In this document: piece by piece, positions 36,134 to 48,413 of the stretch | Layout of the letters: each line of letters starts with the position of its first letter | Position numbering within the stretch: position 1 is the stretch's first letter | Source: Kiloniellaceae bacterium | GTDB taxonomy: Bacteria; Pseudomonadota; Alphaproteobacteria; Kiloniellales; J153 | Length of the DNA stretch: 64,000 bases | NCBI GenBank assembly: GCA_021776095.1 | Contig: JAJFGO010000098.1 | Coordinates: 87,094 to 151,093, forward strand | Direction of reading: 5' to 3' | The notes under the pieces: generated by a model | Database searches by the model: none | The model's input: only the letters and a program-made list of their open reading frames with translations | Told to the model about the DNA's origin: nothing | Position numbers and translations under genes: made by a program

Positions 36134-36799
36134 ATGCCGATCCAACGTCACGAGATTGACTTCGGACCTCTGACCGAAGCGGAGATCGCCGCCTGGCGCG
36201 AAATTCCGCCGGCGATTGCCAGCGATTGTATGAACCGGAGCCAGTTTATGGCCGCCGCCATTAAGCCGGTCACCGCCGGAACCCGCCTGGCCGGTCAAGC
36301 GCGCACCGTTACCAGCATGGTCGGAGACAATGGGGTCAGCCATGTGGCGACCGCCCTACTGCGTCCGGGCGAGGTCCTGGTGATCGATGCCCGGGGCTAT
36401 GCCGACATCGCGGTTTGGGGCGGTGTCGCGACCCGCGCGGCCATGGTCAAAAGCGCGGCCGGCGTGGTGATCGACGGCGCTGTCCGCGATGTCGCCGAAA
36501 TTCGCGAACTGGGTTTTGCCTGCTTTACTCGCGCTGTTGTGCCCGGCGGCCCCCATAAGGGATTCGGTGGGGTCATCGACGGCCCGATCGCCTGTGCCGG
36601 CTGTCCCGTTTCGCCGGGGGATATCGTGCTTGGCGACGACGATGGCGTTGCCGTGGTGCCTCTAGCGCGCTGGCGGGCTGTCTATGCGGCCTGCCGGGAC
36701 AAGTTGGAGCAGGAGCAGGGCTGGCTGCGCGAGATTGCCGCCGGCAAAACCATGGTGGAACTGCTCGGCCTAACCGAGGCCGAGATCCTTCGAGACTAA
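36134..36799 (+). CDS. RraA-family protein (HMG/CHA aldolase-like)
   Basis: A 221-residue member of the RraA/4-hydroxy-4-methyl-2-oxoglutarate aldolase family. The class II pyruvate aldolase signature is visible as VVIDGAVRDVAEI (Arg-Asp) together with the upstream WGGVATRAA and the C-terminal GDIVLGDDDGVAVVP. Members cleave 4-hydroxy-4-methyl-2-oxoglutarate or 4-carboxy-4-hydroxy-2-oxoadipate at the end of protocatechuate and gallate meta-cleavage, or decarboxylate oxaloacetate. The rest of such a pathway is not in the window. Start ATG 36134 follows GGAGGGCCGGA. Confidence 0.88.
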   Translation: MPIQRHEIDFGPLTEAEIAAWREIPPAIASDCMNRSQFMAAAIKPVTAGTRLAGQARTVTSMVGDNGVSHVATALLRPGEVLVIDARGYADIAVWGGVATRAAMVKSAAGVVIDGAVRDVAEIRELGFACFTRAVVPGGPHKGFGGVIDGPIACAGCPVSPGDIVLGDDDGVAVVPLARWRAVYAACRDKLEQEQGWLREIAAGKTMVELLGLTEAEILRD

Positions 36800-36803
36800 C
36801 CTG

Positions 36804-38189
36804 TTATTCCGCCGCCTCTTGGCTTTGGGCGGCTTGCCAAGCCGCCAGTTCGGCCAGTGCGCGGGCGCTGAGGGCAGCCTTGCGGTCGCGGCCCTTGAGC
36901 CGCTTTTTGCCTTTGAGACCTTCTTGGCCTTCGAGGGGCGGAAACAGCCCGAAATTGACGTTCATGGGCTGGAAGGTCTTGGCGTCGGCACCACCGGTGA
37001 TGTGGCCGAGCAGGGCACCATGGGCGGTGGTGGGTGGCGGCGCGCTGAGGACCTGGCCCAGGCGTTCGGCCGCCGCGAAGCGGCCCGCGAGTAAACCGAT
37101 GGCGGCAGATTCCACATAGCCCTCGACGCCGGTTATCTGGCCGGCGAAACGCAGGCGCGGTTGGGCCTTGAGGCGCAAGCGGGCGTCCAGCATCTCGGGC
37201 GCGTTCAGGAAGGTATTGCGGTGCAACCCGCCCAGCCGGGCGAATTCGGCCTCTTCCAGGCCCGGGATGCTCCGGAAGATGCGGACTTGCTCGGCGTACT
37301 TCAGCTTGGTTTGAAAACCGACCAGGTTGTAGAGCGTGCCGAGCGCGTTGTCTTGACGCAGTTGGACCACGGCATGGGCACGGCGGCCGGTGCGTGGATC
37401 GGTGAGGCCGACCGGCTTCATGGGGCCGAAGCGCAGAGTCTCGGGCCCGCGCGCGGCCATGATTTCGATCGGCAGGCAGCCCTCGAAATAGGGCGTGCCT
37501 TCCCACTCCTTGAATTCGGTCTTCTCCCCGGCTAGGAGCGCGGCGATGAAGCCATCGTACTGCGACTGATCCAGGGGGCAATTGATGTAGTCGGCGCCGT
37601 CCCCGCCGGGGCCGACCTTGTCGTAGCGCGACTGGAACCAGGCGATGTCCAGGTTCACGCTATCTTTGTGAACGATAGGCGCGATGGCATCGAAGAAGGC
37701 CAGGTCCGCGGCACCGGTCAGGCCACGCACCGCTTCAGCCAGGGCCGGTGAGGTCAGGGGACCGGTTGCCACGATGACCGAATCCCAATCCTCGGGCGGC
37801 AGGCCGTCGATTTCCTCGCGCCGGATATCGATCAGAGGTTCGGCCTCGAGGTGTTCCGTGACCATGCCTGAAAAGCCGTCGCGGTCGACTGCAAGGGCCC
37901 CTCCAGCCGGCAGCTTGTGACCATCGGCGGCTGTCATGATCAGTGAGCCGAGGCGGCGCATTTCCTCGTGCAGCAGGCCGACGGCGTTGTAGTCGAGATC
38001 GTCGGAGCGGAAGGAATTAGAGCAGACCAGCTCCGCCAGGCCGTCGCCTTGATGGGCCTCGGTGCCACGCAGGGGGCGCATCTCGTGCAGGACCGCCGGG
38101 ACCCCGGAGCGGGCCAGTTGCCAGGCGGCCTCGCTGCCGGCCAGGCCGCCGCCGACAACGTGAACTGGAGTCTTGGGGTGATCTGACAT
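36804..38189 (-). CDS. trmFO: Methylenetetrahydrofolate-tRNA-(uracil-5-)-methyltransferase
   Basis: A 461-residue FAD- and folate-dependent enzyme that makes 5-methyluridine at position 54 of tRNA. N-terminal FAD motif [17 protein letters not shown] and the conserved [25 protein letters not shown] and [15 protein letters not shown] segments are those of TrmFO (GidA-like small form). I chose ATG 38189 (MSDHPKTPV); 13 codons are open upstream. Convergent with the RraA-family gene across four bases. Confidence 0.96.
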   Translation of the reverse strand: MSDHPKTPVHVVGGGLAGSEAAWQLARSGVPAVLHEMRPLRGTEAHQGDGLAELVCSNSFRSDDLDYNAVGLLHEEMRRLGSLIMTAADGHKLPAGGALAVDRDGFSGMVTEHLEAEPLIDIRREEIDGLPPEDWDSVIVATGPLTSPALAEAVRGLTGAADLAFFDAIAPIVHKDSVNLDIAWFQSRYDKVGPGGDGADYINCPLDQSQYDGFIAALLAGEKTEFKEWEGTPYFEGCLPIEIMAARGPETLRFGPMKPVGLTDPRTGRRAHAVVQLRQDNALGTLYNLVGFQTKLKYAEQVRIFRSIPGLEEAEFARLGGLHRNTFLNAPEMLDARLRLKAQPRLRFAGQITGVEGYVESAAIGLLAGRFAAAERLGQVLSAPPPTTAHGALLGHITGGADAKTFQPMNVNFGLFPPLEGQEGLKGKKRLKGRDRKAALSARALAELAAWQAAQSQEAAE

Positions 38190-38285
38190 TTCGACGGCAG
38201 AAGTACTCTTCGCATGGCGCGTGGGCAAGTCGGACAGACTTGAGCTAGACTTGGGTAAGTCCTGAGAAATGTAAAGGAGAACCGA

Positions 38286-39311
38286 GTGTTGCGCCTATCG
38301 ATCCTCGATCAGTCCATTGGCACCAGCGGCCGGCCGCACGGCCAGGCGATCCGCGATACCTTGGCCATGGCGAAGTTGTGCGATGAGCTGGGCTACGATC
38401 GATTTTGGGTGTCCGAACATCACAACCACCCGACCATCCTAGGCACCGCGCCGGAGATTCTGATCGCGGCGATTGCCGCGACCACCCAGCGTATTCGGGT
38501 TGGCGCGGCCGGCATCATGTTACCGCACTACTCGCCCTTCAAGGTTGCCGAGCAGTTCCGTGTGCTAGATGCCATGGCACCGGGGCGGATCGATCTGGGC
38601 CTTGGCCGCGCGCCCGGGTCGGACGGTCGCACTGCTTTCGCGCTCAATCCCATGGCGAACGAACGCCCGGCGCAATTCCCAGCCGACGTGCGCGACCTTA
38701 TGGCTTGGGTCAGCGCCACGCCGCTGCCCGAGGGGCACCCCTTCGCCAGCCTGCGCGCCTTTCCCGAAGGCGATACCGTGCCGGAATTCTGGCTGCTGGG
38801 CAGTTCCGATTACGGTGCCCAGGTTGCGGCCCATTTCGGGCTGCCTTATTGCTTTGCCTGGTTCTTCACCGACGGGCGTGGCGGGGCCGAGGCCCTCAAG
38901 CTCTACCGCGATAATTACCAGCCGAGCGACCGGCACCGGGAACCCCATTCCGCCTTGTGCGTTTGGGCCATGGCCGCGGAGACGCGCGAAGAGGCCGAGT
39001 ATCACTATGCGTCTCGCGCCAAGTGGCAGCTCTACCGGAGCCAAGGGGTTTTCGGTCCGCTCGACCCGCCCGATGTGGCGCTCGCGCATTCTTACACGAA
39101 AGCAGAGGCGGCAAAGATAGAGGATCTGAAACGCCGCGCCTTCATCGGCACGGGCCCCGACGTCGCCGCGCGCATTCGGAACCTGGCAGAAGAACAGGGC
39201 GTGCAGGAGATCGCGATCGTCACCTGGGCCACGGACGAAATTGCGCGCCGCAAGAGCTATGAAATCCTGGCAAAGGAGTTCGCGTTGGAAGCGGCGGAGC
39301 GCCTCTCCTGA
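38286..39311 (+). CDS. LLM class flavin-dependent oxidoreductase
   Basis: A 341-residue TIM-barrel enzyme of the bacterial luciferase-like family using FMNH2 or F420-type cofactors. Typical segments are [36 protein letters not shown] and [17 protein letters not shown]. It belongs to the group of monooxygenase-like proteins without an assigned substrate. The start is GTG 38286, six bases after a strong AAAGGAGA. Divergent from trmFO; no flavin reductase is adjacent. Confidence 0.9.
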   Translation: MLRLSILDQSIGTSGRPHGQAIRDTLAMAKLCDELGYDRFWVSEHHNHPTILGTAPEILIAAIAATTQRIRVGAAGIMLPHYSPFKVAEQFRVLDAMAPGRIDLGLGRAPGSDGRTAFALNPMANERPAQFPADVRDLMAWVSATPLPEGHPFASLRAFPEGDTVPEFWLLGSSDYGAQVAAHFGLPYCFAWFFTDGRGGAEALKLYRDNYQPSDRHREPHSALCVWAMAAETREEAEYHYASRAKWQLYRSQGVFGPLDPPDVALAHSYTKAEAAKIEDLKRRAFIGTGPDVAARIRNLAEEQGVQEIAIVTWATDEIARRKSYEILAKEFALEAAERLS

Positions 39312-39380
39312 CAGAATGGTGTCAGGAGGACCCTGATAGAAAACCCTATTCGAGTTAATTTTGGGTTCAGGGACAGGGAA

Positions 39381-40022
39381 ATGGAGACGACAATGGATTA
39401 TCTGCCCGGCATCCTGCTTGCGTATTCCGCGTTCTTGCTTTCGATCATGAGCCCGGGCCCGAACATCCTGGCGATCATCGGCACCTCAATGAGTATCGGC
39501 CGAATGGAGGGGTTTCTCCTGGCTCTGGGGGTTGCGGCTGGCTCGTTGTGTTGGGCCAGCTTAACTGTGACAGGTTTATCCGCATTGTTGGCGGCTTACG
39601 CATCCGTGCTGACGATCATCAAAATCGTCGGCGGTCTATTTCTCTTGTGGTTGGCATTCAAGTCTATGCGTTCAGCAATGTCCTCGTACGACATTGAGAC
39701 AATCGCGCTTTCTAACGGCAAGCGTGGAGCCTTCGGGTATTTTCTTCGGGGTTTGACGATTCAGATGACCAATCCAAAGGCCGCCTTGGCATGGATCGCG
39801 GTCATCTCGCTTGGCTTGCAGGGTAATGCGCCTATTTGGGTCGGTCTGTCCATTGTGGCCGGAACCGCAGTTCTTTCCGCTGTAATCCACTGCCTTTATG
39901 CATTGGCGTTCTCGACCGAGATCATGGTGCGTATTTACGGGAAGGCGCGGCGAGGAATTCAGGGTGTATTGGGTGCTTTCTTTTGCTTCGCGGGGATTAA
40001 ACTGCTGACAAGCCGCTCATAA
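39381..40022 (+). CDS. LysE/RhtB family transporter
   Basis: A 213-residue inner-membrane exporter with about six helices. The family signature SIMSPGPNILAIIGTSMSIG (about 25-44) and the downstream NPKAALAWIAVISLG are clear. Members export amino acids such as lysine, threonine or homoserine lactone. ATG 39381 is used; ATG 39393 is also possible. Its codon choice is somewhat more A+T-rich than the surrounding genes. Confidence 0.88.
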   Translation: METTMDYLPGILLAYSAFLLSIMSPGPNILAIIGTSMSIGRMEGFLLALGVAAGSLCWASLTVTGLSALLAAYASVLTIIKIVGGLFLLWLAFKSMRSAMSSYDIETIALSNGKRGAFGYFLRGLTIQMTNPKAALAWIAVISLGLQGNAPIWVGLSIVAGTAVLSAVIHCLYALAFSTEIMVRIYGKARRGIQGVLGAFFCFAGIKLLTSRS

Positions 40023-40124
40023 GGCCACGAGGACCGGCTATTGCGGCACCTGCTTTCCATTATTGAGCCCGGCGATTAGGATCGCCCAGCCGATTTATAA
40101 TCTAAACAGTGGGAAATGCGGAAA

Positions 40125-40583
40125 ATGGCCGAGAAGCGTTGGCAGGTTTATCTATCGGGCGAAATCCACAGTGACTGGCGCGAGCAGATCCACGCCGGGG
40201 TCGAGGCCGCGGGCCTGCCGGTCGATCTTCTTTCGCCGGTGACCGATCACGACCGCAGCGACCGCTGCGGCGTCGCCATATTGGGCGAAGAGCCCTCGGC
40301 CTTCTGGCAGGACCATAAGGGTGCCAGGGTGAACGCCATCCGCAACCGCACTTTGATGCAGCGGGCCGATGTGGTGGTGGTGCGCTTTGGCGATAAATAC
40401 AAGCAGTGGAACGCGGCCTTCGATGCCGGATGTGCCAGCACCCTCGGCAAACCGGTCATCATCTTGCACGATCCCGCCCTGAACCATGCCCTCAAAGAGG
40501 TCGATGGCGCCGCCCTGGCAGTGGCGGAAACGCCGCAGCAGGTCGTTAAGCTGCTGGCCTATGCGATTGGGGGCAAGCTGTAA
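40125..40583 (+). CDS. YtoQ family protein
   Basis: A 152-residue protein of the YtoQ family, related to nucleoside deoxyribosyltransferase-like folds. Recognised from WQVYLSGEIHSDWREQI at the N-terminus and DVVVVRFGDKYKQWNAAFDAG. The family has no established function. ATG 40125 was chosen; ATG 40116 is also in frame. No strong operon partner: 102 bases follow LysE and 116 precede the cytochrome gene. Confidence 0.85.
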   Translation: MAEKRWQVYLSGEIHSDWREQIHAGVEAAGLPVDLLSPVTDHDRSDRCGVAILGEEPSAFWQDHKGARVNAIRNRTLMQRADVVVVRFGDKYKQWNAAFDAGCASTLGKPVIILHDPALNHALKEVDGAALAVAETPQQVVKLLAYAIGGKL

Positions 40584-40699
40584 CTGCGAAAACCGAGCGG
40601 CGGAATTGATCTCGGTCATTTACCGATCTCGGATGGAATCCATGATAAACTTGGCTTGGCATGCGGTAACGGGATCGACATGCAAGAGTGGAGTGACTC

Positions 40700-41077
40700 G
40701 TGCGGCGTTTTTATCTGACCATAATTGGCATTGCGGTCGCGATGACCTTGGCTGCAGGGCCATCTCAGTCCCAAGACGTGAATGTGCCGGAGTTATCGGC
40801 AGAAGCCCGCCAGGGCGGCGCGCTTTTTATGGGTAAGTGCGCTGGGTGTCACGGGTATTATGGCCAGGGGACGAAAAAGGGGCCACCCCTTTTGCACCCC
40901 TACTATCGCCCCGGGCACCATTCGGACCAGTCATTCTGGGCTGCGATACGTAACGGCGCGCGGCAACATCATTGGTCCTTCGGGAACATGAAGCCTGTCG
41001 AGGGAGTCACCGACGAGCATATTCCGTTGATCATCCGCTATGTGCGCGAACTTCAGAATGCCAACGGCATTTTATGA
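40700..41077 (+). CDS. Secreted monohaem cytochrome c
   Basis: A 125-residue class I cytochrome c. A signal peptide (about residues 1-24, RRFYLTIIGIAVAMTLAAG) is followed by haem-attachment CAGCH at 47-51. Met97 in SFGNMKPVEG is the probable sixth ligand. The segment YYRPGHHSDQSFWAAIRNG is typical of periplasmic small cytochromes. Start GTG 40700 gives the proper signal sequence. It probably feeds electrons to an oxidase or reductase with the cytochrome encoded 98 bases downstream. Confidence 0.88.
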   Translation: MRRFYLTIIGIAVAMTLAAGPSQSQDVNVPELSAEARQGGALFMGKCAGCHGYYGQGTKKGPPLLHPYYRPGHHSDQSFWAAIRNGARQHHWSFGNMKPVEGVTDEHIPLIIRYVRELQNANGIL

Positions 41078-41175
41078 TTCCGGCGCCGCCGCCATGGCGC
41101 TATAGCACGCGATCGGGAGCGAGAAAACGGGTCTATCCGGTATCTTTAGGGGAACTGCCGGACCAGGAGGAAGTC

Positions 41176-41757
41176 ATGAACAAGCACCGCGCCATCTTAT
41201 ATGTCGCCGTCCTCGGTCTAGCTTTCCTCGGAAACGTACCCGAGACCCCAACCTGGGCCGATAGCGGCCACACGCACGGTCCGGCGAGTCAGCGAGAGAT
41301 GCTGGAGCAAATGCGCAGAATGCATAGCGATCACGCCCACGGGCATGATTTCGATGCCATGAGCGAGATGTCACCGGACGAAATGCGCCGTGTGATGGGA
41401 CTTATGATGGATATCGGTCTGGCGATGCCGCCGATGGACAGCCATCGGGGACGGGAAACCTTCTTGAACAAGGGTTGCGTGGTTTGTCATTCGGTCAACG
41501 GCGTTGGCGGAACAGTGGGACCGCCCTTGAATGCCACCGACATGCCCCAGCCTATGAGCGCCTTCGAGTTCGCCGCCAGGATGTGGCGCGGCGCCCCCGC
41601 CATGGCCCAGATGCAAGAGGAACTTTTGGGTGAGATCATTGATCTTAGCGGGCAAGACCTAGCCGATCTGGTCGCCTTTGCTCACGACCGGGCCGCACAG
41701 CAGGAGCTGACCGGCGAACAGGTTCCGGAACGTTTCCGCGCCCCTATTGTGCAATAG
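41176..41757 (+). CDS. Secreted cytochrome c with Met/His-rich N-terminal region
   Basis: A 193-residue exported protein. Signal peptide about 1-28, then a region (32-90) with seven His and eleven Met residues (for example SDHAHGHDFDAMSEMS), then a monohaem cytochrome c domain with CVVCH at 101-105. PMSAFEFAARMWRGAPAM (127-144) carries candidate axial Met residues. The start follows a perfect AGGAGG. The Met/His-rich segment recalls copper-binding proteins, suggesting copper handling or transfer to a cuproenzyme in the periplasm. Partner cytochrome gene immediately upstream. Confidence 0.86.
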   Translation: MNKHRAILYVAVLGLAFLGNVPETPTWADSGHTHGPASQREMLEQMRRMHSDHAHGHDFDAMSEMSPDEMRRVMGLMMDIGLAMPPMDSHRGRETFLNKGCVVCHSVNGVGGTVGPPLNATDMPQPMSAFEFAARMWRGAPAMAQMQEELLGEIIDLSGQDLADLVAFAHDRAAQQELTGEQVPERFRAPIVQ

Positions 41758-41789
41758 CGGTACGAGCTTCAGAGCAGGGCGTGTCGGAG

Positions 41790-41978
41790 TCAGCTGCCCC
41801 GGTCGCTGCGTTCCAAGCGCGCGATCAGGCTGACGCCGGCGCAGCCCGCCAAATAGCCAAGCAGCAGTGTGGTTAGGATGTGCAGGCCCAATTGATGGCC
41901 GGCCGATAAACCGGCCAAAAACATCGCGATGAAGGCACCGGTCCCGACCATGGGGTAGAGCGGTCTGTTGGAATACAT
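41790..41978 (-). CDS. Small hypothetical membrane protein (62 aa)
   Basis: A 62-residue protein with two hydrophobic stretches (about 9-27, PMVGTGAFIAMFLAGLSAG, and 33-52, ILTTLLLGYLAGCAGVSLIA) and a charged C-terminal RLERSDRGS. A convincing ribosome site AAAGGGGAT lies seven bases before ATG 41978. It follows the cyclase gene by 47 bases on the same strand and could be co-transcribed. No known family. Confidence 0.6.
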   Translation of the reverse strand: MYSNRPLYPMVGTGAFIAMFLAGLSAGHQLGLHILTTLLLGYLAGCAGVSLIARLERSDRGS

Positions 41979-42025
41979 AGCCGGATCCCCTTTCGTTGCC
42001 GGGACGGGGTGCCCGTGGCCGAAGA

Positions 42026-43291
42026 TTAGACCGGTGGGCGCGGATCGACTAGGGAGAAGACTTCGCGCGGCTCCGCCATGCCTTTGAACTGATGGTACCC
42101 GTGGGAATCGAAGCGGTGCGGGGCCAGGCGGGCGATGTCGCTCGAGACCAGGATCTGGCGGTCCAGCTCGGCGCACAGCGATTCCAAACGGCAGACCAGA
42201 TTTACCGCCGGCCCGATGACCGTGAAGTCCAGGCGGTCTGCGGCGCCGATATTACCGTACATGACATCGCCGATATGAAGCGAGATGCCGCAGTCCAAGG
42301 GTACTTGGCCGACCGCGCGGCGCACTTCGCTGAGGGCGGCGATGCCCGTGGCGGCCTCTTCCGCCGCGCTGAGTGCCGCACCCAGGGCGTCGCATTCGGT
42401 GGCGTTTTCGGCATCGCAGGAAAAGATGGCCAGCATGGCGTCGCCGACGAATTTCAAGACTTCGCCGCCCCGATTGGTGACCGGGCCGGCCATGCAATCG
42501 AAATAGGTGTTCAGCAGTTCGATGACCTGGTCCAAGGGCATGGTCTCCGACAGGGCGGTGAAGCCGCGCAGATCGCAGAACCAAAGGATGGCGTGGATGA
42601 CCTCGCCGTCGCCGCGCCGGATGGTGCCGTTGAAGATACGCTCGCCGGTATTGGGCCCGACATAGGTGCTGAGCAGGTCGCGCGCCGTGCGGCGGGTCTG
42701 CTGAAGTTCGATCAGCGCGGTGAAAGCGGGCAGGACCGCTTCCACCAAGGCCCGGTCCTCGTCCTCGAAGCCGCCTGGGCGCCGTGTCGCTAGGCTCAGG
42801 GCGTTGTTTATGCCGCCGCCGAAAGGCAAGGGCAGGATCACGTAGTCGGTAAAGCCGCGCTCTATCAGATCGTCCAGGATCGGATAGGCCGCCGGGCCGT
42901 TCTCGGCGTTCTGGCCGTCCAGGCGGTGGCGGGCGGCGCCCCCGCCCTCGAATATGAGCCGCACCGGAGAGGCGGTATAGGCCTGGGAATCTCGGGCGCT
43001 GTGTTGGAAGCCCATCTCGGCCGCACCGCCGGCCTCCACATCCCACATAAAGCTGCGCGCGGCCATCTGCGGGTGAAGCTGCGGCATATGCAAGCTTGCC
43101 CGCTCCAATGGCATACCGGCATCCCTCAGGCGTCGCGCGAAGCTGTCGATCAAAAAGGTCATGCGTCCGGATCGCAGGCGTTGCTCGCCCAGCAACCAAT
43201 AGGTGATCGTGCGGGCTCGCTCCTGCAGCCGCGCCGCCTCGTCGGAGCGCGTCCGGGAATCGTCCGCTTTCGTGGACACCAAAGGGTTCAT
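42026..43291 (-). CDS. Class III adenylate/guanylate cyclase domain protein
   Basis: A 421-residue cytoplasmic signalling protein. The C-terminal cyclase domain (about 225-415) contains LWFCDLRGFTALSETM and EVLKFVGDAMLAIF, whose Asp residues bind the two metals. GAADRLDFTVIGPAVNLVCRLESLC supplies the substrate-specificity and transition-state residues. The N-terminal ~190 residues resemble a GAF-type sensory module, including YVILPLPFGGGINNALSLAT. AGGAAC precedes ATG 43291. It probably makes cAMP in response to a small ligand. No effector gene is nearby. Confidence 0.87.
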   Translation of the reverse strand: MNPLVSTKADDSRTRSDEAARLQERARTITYWLLGEQRLRSGRMTFLIDSFARRLRDAGMPLERASLHMPQLHPQMAARSFMWDVEAGGAAEMGFQHSARDSQAYTASPVRLIFEGGGAARHRLDGQNAENGPAAYPILDDLIERGFTDYVILPLPFGGGINNALSLATRRPGGFEDEDRALVEAVLPAFTALIELQQTRRTARDLLSTYVGPNTGERIFNGTIRRGDGEVIHAILWFCDLRGFTALSETMPLDQVIELLNTYFDCMAGPVTNRGGEVLKFVGDAMLAIFSCDAENATECDALGAALSAAEEAATGIAALSEVRRAVGQVPLDCGISLHIGDVMYGNIGAADRLDFTVIGPAVNLVCRLESLCAELDRQILVSSDIARLAPHRFDSHGYHQFKGMAEPREVFSLVDPRPPV

Positions 43292-43350
43292 GTTCCTGCC
43301 GGTTCTTAGGTTCGCCGATTCAAATCATGTGGGGACCGGGCCCCTTAGCC

Positions 43351-46218
<2,868 letters not shown>

Positions 46219-46366
46219 CGGTACTCAATACATTTCGGGTTCGGGTAGTTCGCGCGAGCGCCGGACCGCGCCGCAGTTGATCGCAAGATAACCGCCGCGC
46301 GCAAGGAGTCCATGGCGGACACACGAGTTCCCCTTCCAGGTCCGGTCTGGCGGGGTTATGGAGTTA

Positions 46367-46381
46367 GAACAAAACCTGAAC
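46367..46381 (-). promoter_or_regulatory. LexA (SOS) box of uvrA
   Basis: On the minus strand the bases read GTTCAGGTTTTGTTC, an exact GTTC-N7-GTTC, the alphaproteobacterial LexA operator. It is 149 bases before the uvrA start in the 239-base gap after the EEP nuclease gene. Confidence 0.75.
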
Positions 46382-46457
46382 TTACTATGGCCGATTCCCG
46401 CGCCGGAATCGAGAGGCAAAGGTGCGCCTCGGATAATCTCCTGACACGAGCCGCCCG

Positions 46458-47711
46458 TTAGGCCGGAATCGGCAGCCGGATCCAGATCGGCAGGTGGTCG
46501 CTGACGTCGTGCTGGAACTTGGCGATCAGCGCCTTCTTCTGCGTCTTGGTGAGCGCATCGTAGGCCTTGCCGTGCAGGGCCTCCGCGAAAAGATCGGTGA
46601 AGCGGAATACCCGGTAGTCAAAGCCGTCCGGGTTGGCCCCGGCGGTCTCGTTCGCCTTGTCGTTGGGCAGGTGCTTGTCGCCCAGGAACATGGCGATCTG
46701 GTCGTAGGTCTCGCTAAGCCGCGCGGTCGAGCGCCAGACCGCCTTGTTCGGGTCCGCAATATGGGCCCGTGAGGGGTGGATATCCAGGAACGGGAAATTG
46801 ACCTTGGCGCGCTTCGCCCCGGCAAGTTGGCCCTGGTTCAAAGCCATGAGGTCGGCCTCGATTTCCGTGCGGCGTGCGTCGGCCTTGGTGAAATCCAAAT
46901 TTAAGTCGCCGAACAGGATCAGGTTCTTGTGGTAGAGGTTTTTGACCTGCCGCGCGCGGTCGACCAACCACGACATGAGCGCCAGGAACTCCTGGTATCG
47001 TTCCTCCCGCTGCTTTTCCTTATGGCCGAAGAGGAGGTGCGCATTGACCGCCAGAAAGTCGATGGAACTCGCTGCGCCAAGTATTTGGAATGAAACGCAA
47101 TGAGGTGTGCGAATGAAGGTCAGGAACTCGGGCAGCAGGAACGGCGGCTTTTTTTTCCGCCGTGGACGGCTGCCGGGCCGACCGGCGGCCTCCCAGGCCT
47201 CGATACGGTCCTGAAATTCATCTTCCCAGCCGGTCAATTCCTTTTCGCGCGCGAGCAGGGCCTTGCCGAAGGCTTTACGACTGGCCAGCAGGCGTTCGGC
47301 CAAGGAGCTTCGGTCGAAGGTCAGATCCGAGGCCACCTCGCTGCGCGCGACGCGTTCCCAACGGAACAGATAGGCCAGGCGTTCGGTCATGCCCTGTTTC
47401 GAGGCCGGCACGCCTCCGGTGATGTCCGAGGTGACCATGCCGTAGGGCTCGCCCAGCAAGCTTTTCAAATGGTTGAGACCCACCAGATTGTCGCTGACCT
47501 CCTGAATGGCCAGGAGGTCGCAACGATCAGCGACGCGGCGGAGGAATTCCCAGGCCCCGGTACTGCGGTTCTTGACCTTGCCGAGTTTGCGAATGTTGAA
47601 AGAGGCGAGCACGACAGAACCGTCGCGCCGCTGCGGCATGTCGAAACGCGCTTCGTCTTGATCCAGCAGCGCGAATACCTTGTTCCATTGCGTTGGCGTG
47701 AATTTGGCCAT
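46458..47711 (-). CDS. Endonuclease/exonuclease/phosphatase family protein
   Basis: A 417-residue member of the DNase I/EEP fold. The active-site blocks are all present: SFNIRKLG, LAIQEVSD (Glu), AVNAHLLFG (His), LFGDLNLDF (Asp, Asn), ETYDQIAM and the C-terminal SDHLPIW (Asp-His). A central basic insertion (about 150-205, with RPRRKKKPPF) is unusual compared with XthA. Its substrate, DNA, RNA or a phospholipid, cannot be decided. It lies upstream of uvrA on the same strand and divergent from ssb. Confidence 0.86.
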   Translation of the reverse strand: MAKFTPTQWNKVFALLDQDEARFDMPQRRDGSVVLASFNIRKLGKVKNRSTGAWEFLRRVADRCDLLAIQEVSDNLVGLNHLKSLLGEPYGMVTSDITGGVPASKQGMTERLAYLFRWERVARSEVASDLTFDRSSLAERLLASRKAFGKALLAREKELTGWEDEFQDRIEAWEAAGRPGSRPRRKKKPPFLLPEFLTFIRTPHCVSFQILGAASSIDFLAVNAHLLFGHKEKQREERYQEFLALMSWLVDRARQVKNLYHKNLILFGDLNLDFTKADARRTEIEADLMALNQGQLAGAKRAKVNFPFLDIHPSRAHIADPNKAVWRSTARLSETYDQIAMFLGDKHLPNDKANETAGANPDGFDYRVFRFTDLFAEALHGKAYDALTKTQKKALIAKFQHDVSDHLPIWIRLPIPA

Positions 47712-47860
47712 GGCGGTGATTCCCGAAATGAGGGAAAATCAAACTGAAAGTCTAGCACAGATCGCCGCTCGTGGTTCGAGAATCCCTTTGGCCTGTCTGG
47801 GGCTTCGGTCTAAGGTGCCCGCCGTTTCCGAACAGTGCGATACAAACACGGGGTAAGGCG

Positions 47861-48364
47861 ATGGCGGGCAGCGTGAATAAGGTGATTTTGGTCGGCAACC
47901 TGGGGCGCGATCCTGAAGTGCGCACGACCCAGGACAACCTGAAGATCGTCAACCTGTCGCTCGCGACCTCCGAGACCTGGCGCGACCGCAACAGCGGCGA
48001 GCGGCGCGAGCGCACCGAGTGGCACCGGGTCGTGATCTTCAATGAGCGTTTGGCCGACGTGGCCGAAAAATACTTAAGAAAAGGCTCGAAGATCTACGTC
48101 GAAGGCGCTCTTCAAACACGGAAATGGACCGACCAAAACGGTCAGGACCGCTACTCGACGGAGGTCGTGCTGCAGCGCTTCCGTGGCGAACTGACCATGC
48201 TCGATGGCCGTAGCGGCGGTGAAGGCGGCGGGCAGGGCGGGGGCGATTTCGGTGGCCAAAGTGGCGGCGGTGGCGGGGGTGATTTCGGCGGCCAGGGCGG
48301 CGGGGGTGGTAGCAGCGGTGGTCCAGGGCCGGGCGGCGACCTGGACGACGAGATACCCTTCTAA
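47861..48364 (+). CDS. ssb: Single-stranded DNA-binding protein
   Basis: A 167-residue SSB. The OB-fold DNA-binding domain (about 1-110) begins [18 protein letters not shown] and contains [21 protein letters not shown] Gly-rich linker with a repeated GGDFGGQ unit leads to the acidic tip DDEIPF, which docks replication and repair partners. ATG 47861 gives the normal N-terminus; the frame is open for 30 codons upstream. Convergent with the HisKA protein gene. Confidence 0.97.
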   Translation: MAGSVNKVILVGNLGRDPEVRTTQDNLKIVNLSLATSETWRDRNSGERRERTEWHRVVIFNERLADVAEKYLRKGSKIYVEGALQTRKWTDQNGQDRYSTEVVLQRFRGELTMLDGRSGGEGGGQGGGDFGGQSGGGGGGDFGGQGGGGGSSGGPGPGGDLDDEIPF

Positions 48365-48413
48365 ACGCCGGTTTGAAGTGGCCGCGCCGGATGCCCGCGG
48401 GGCGAACCTGTCC

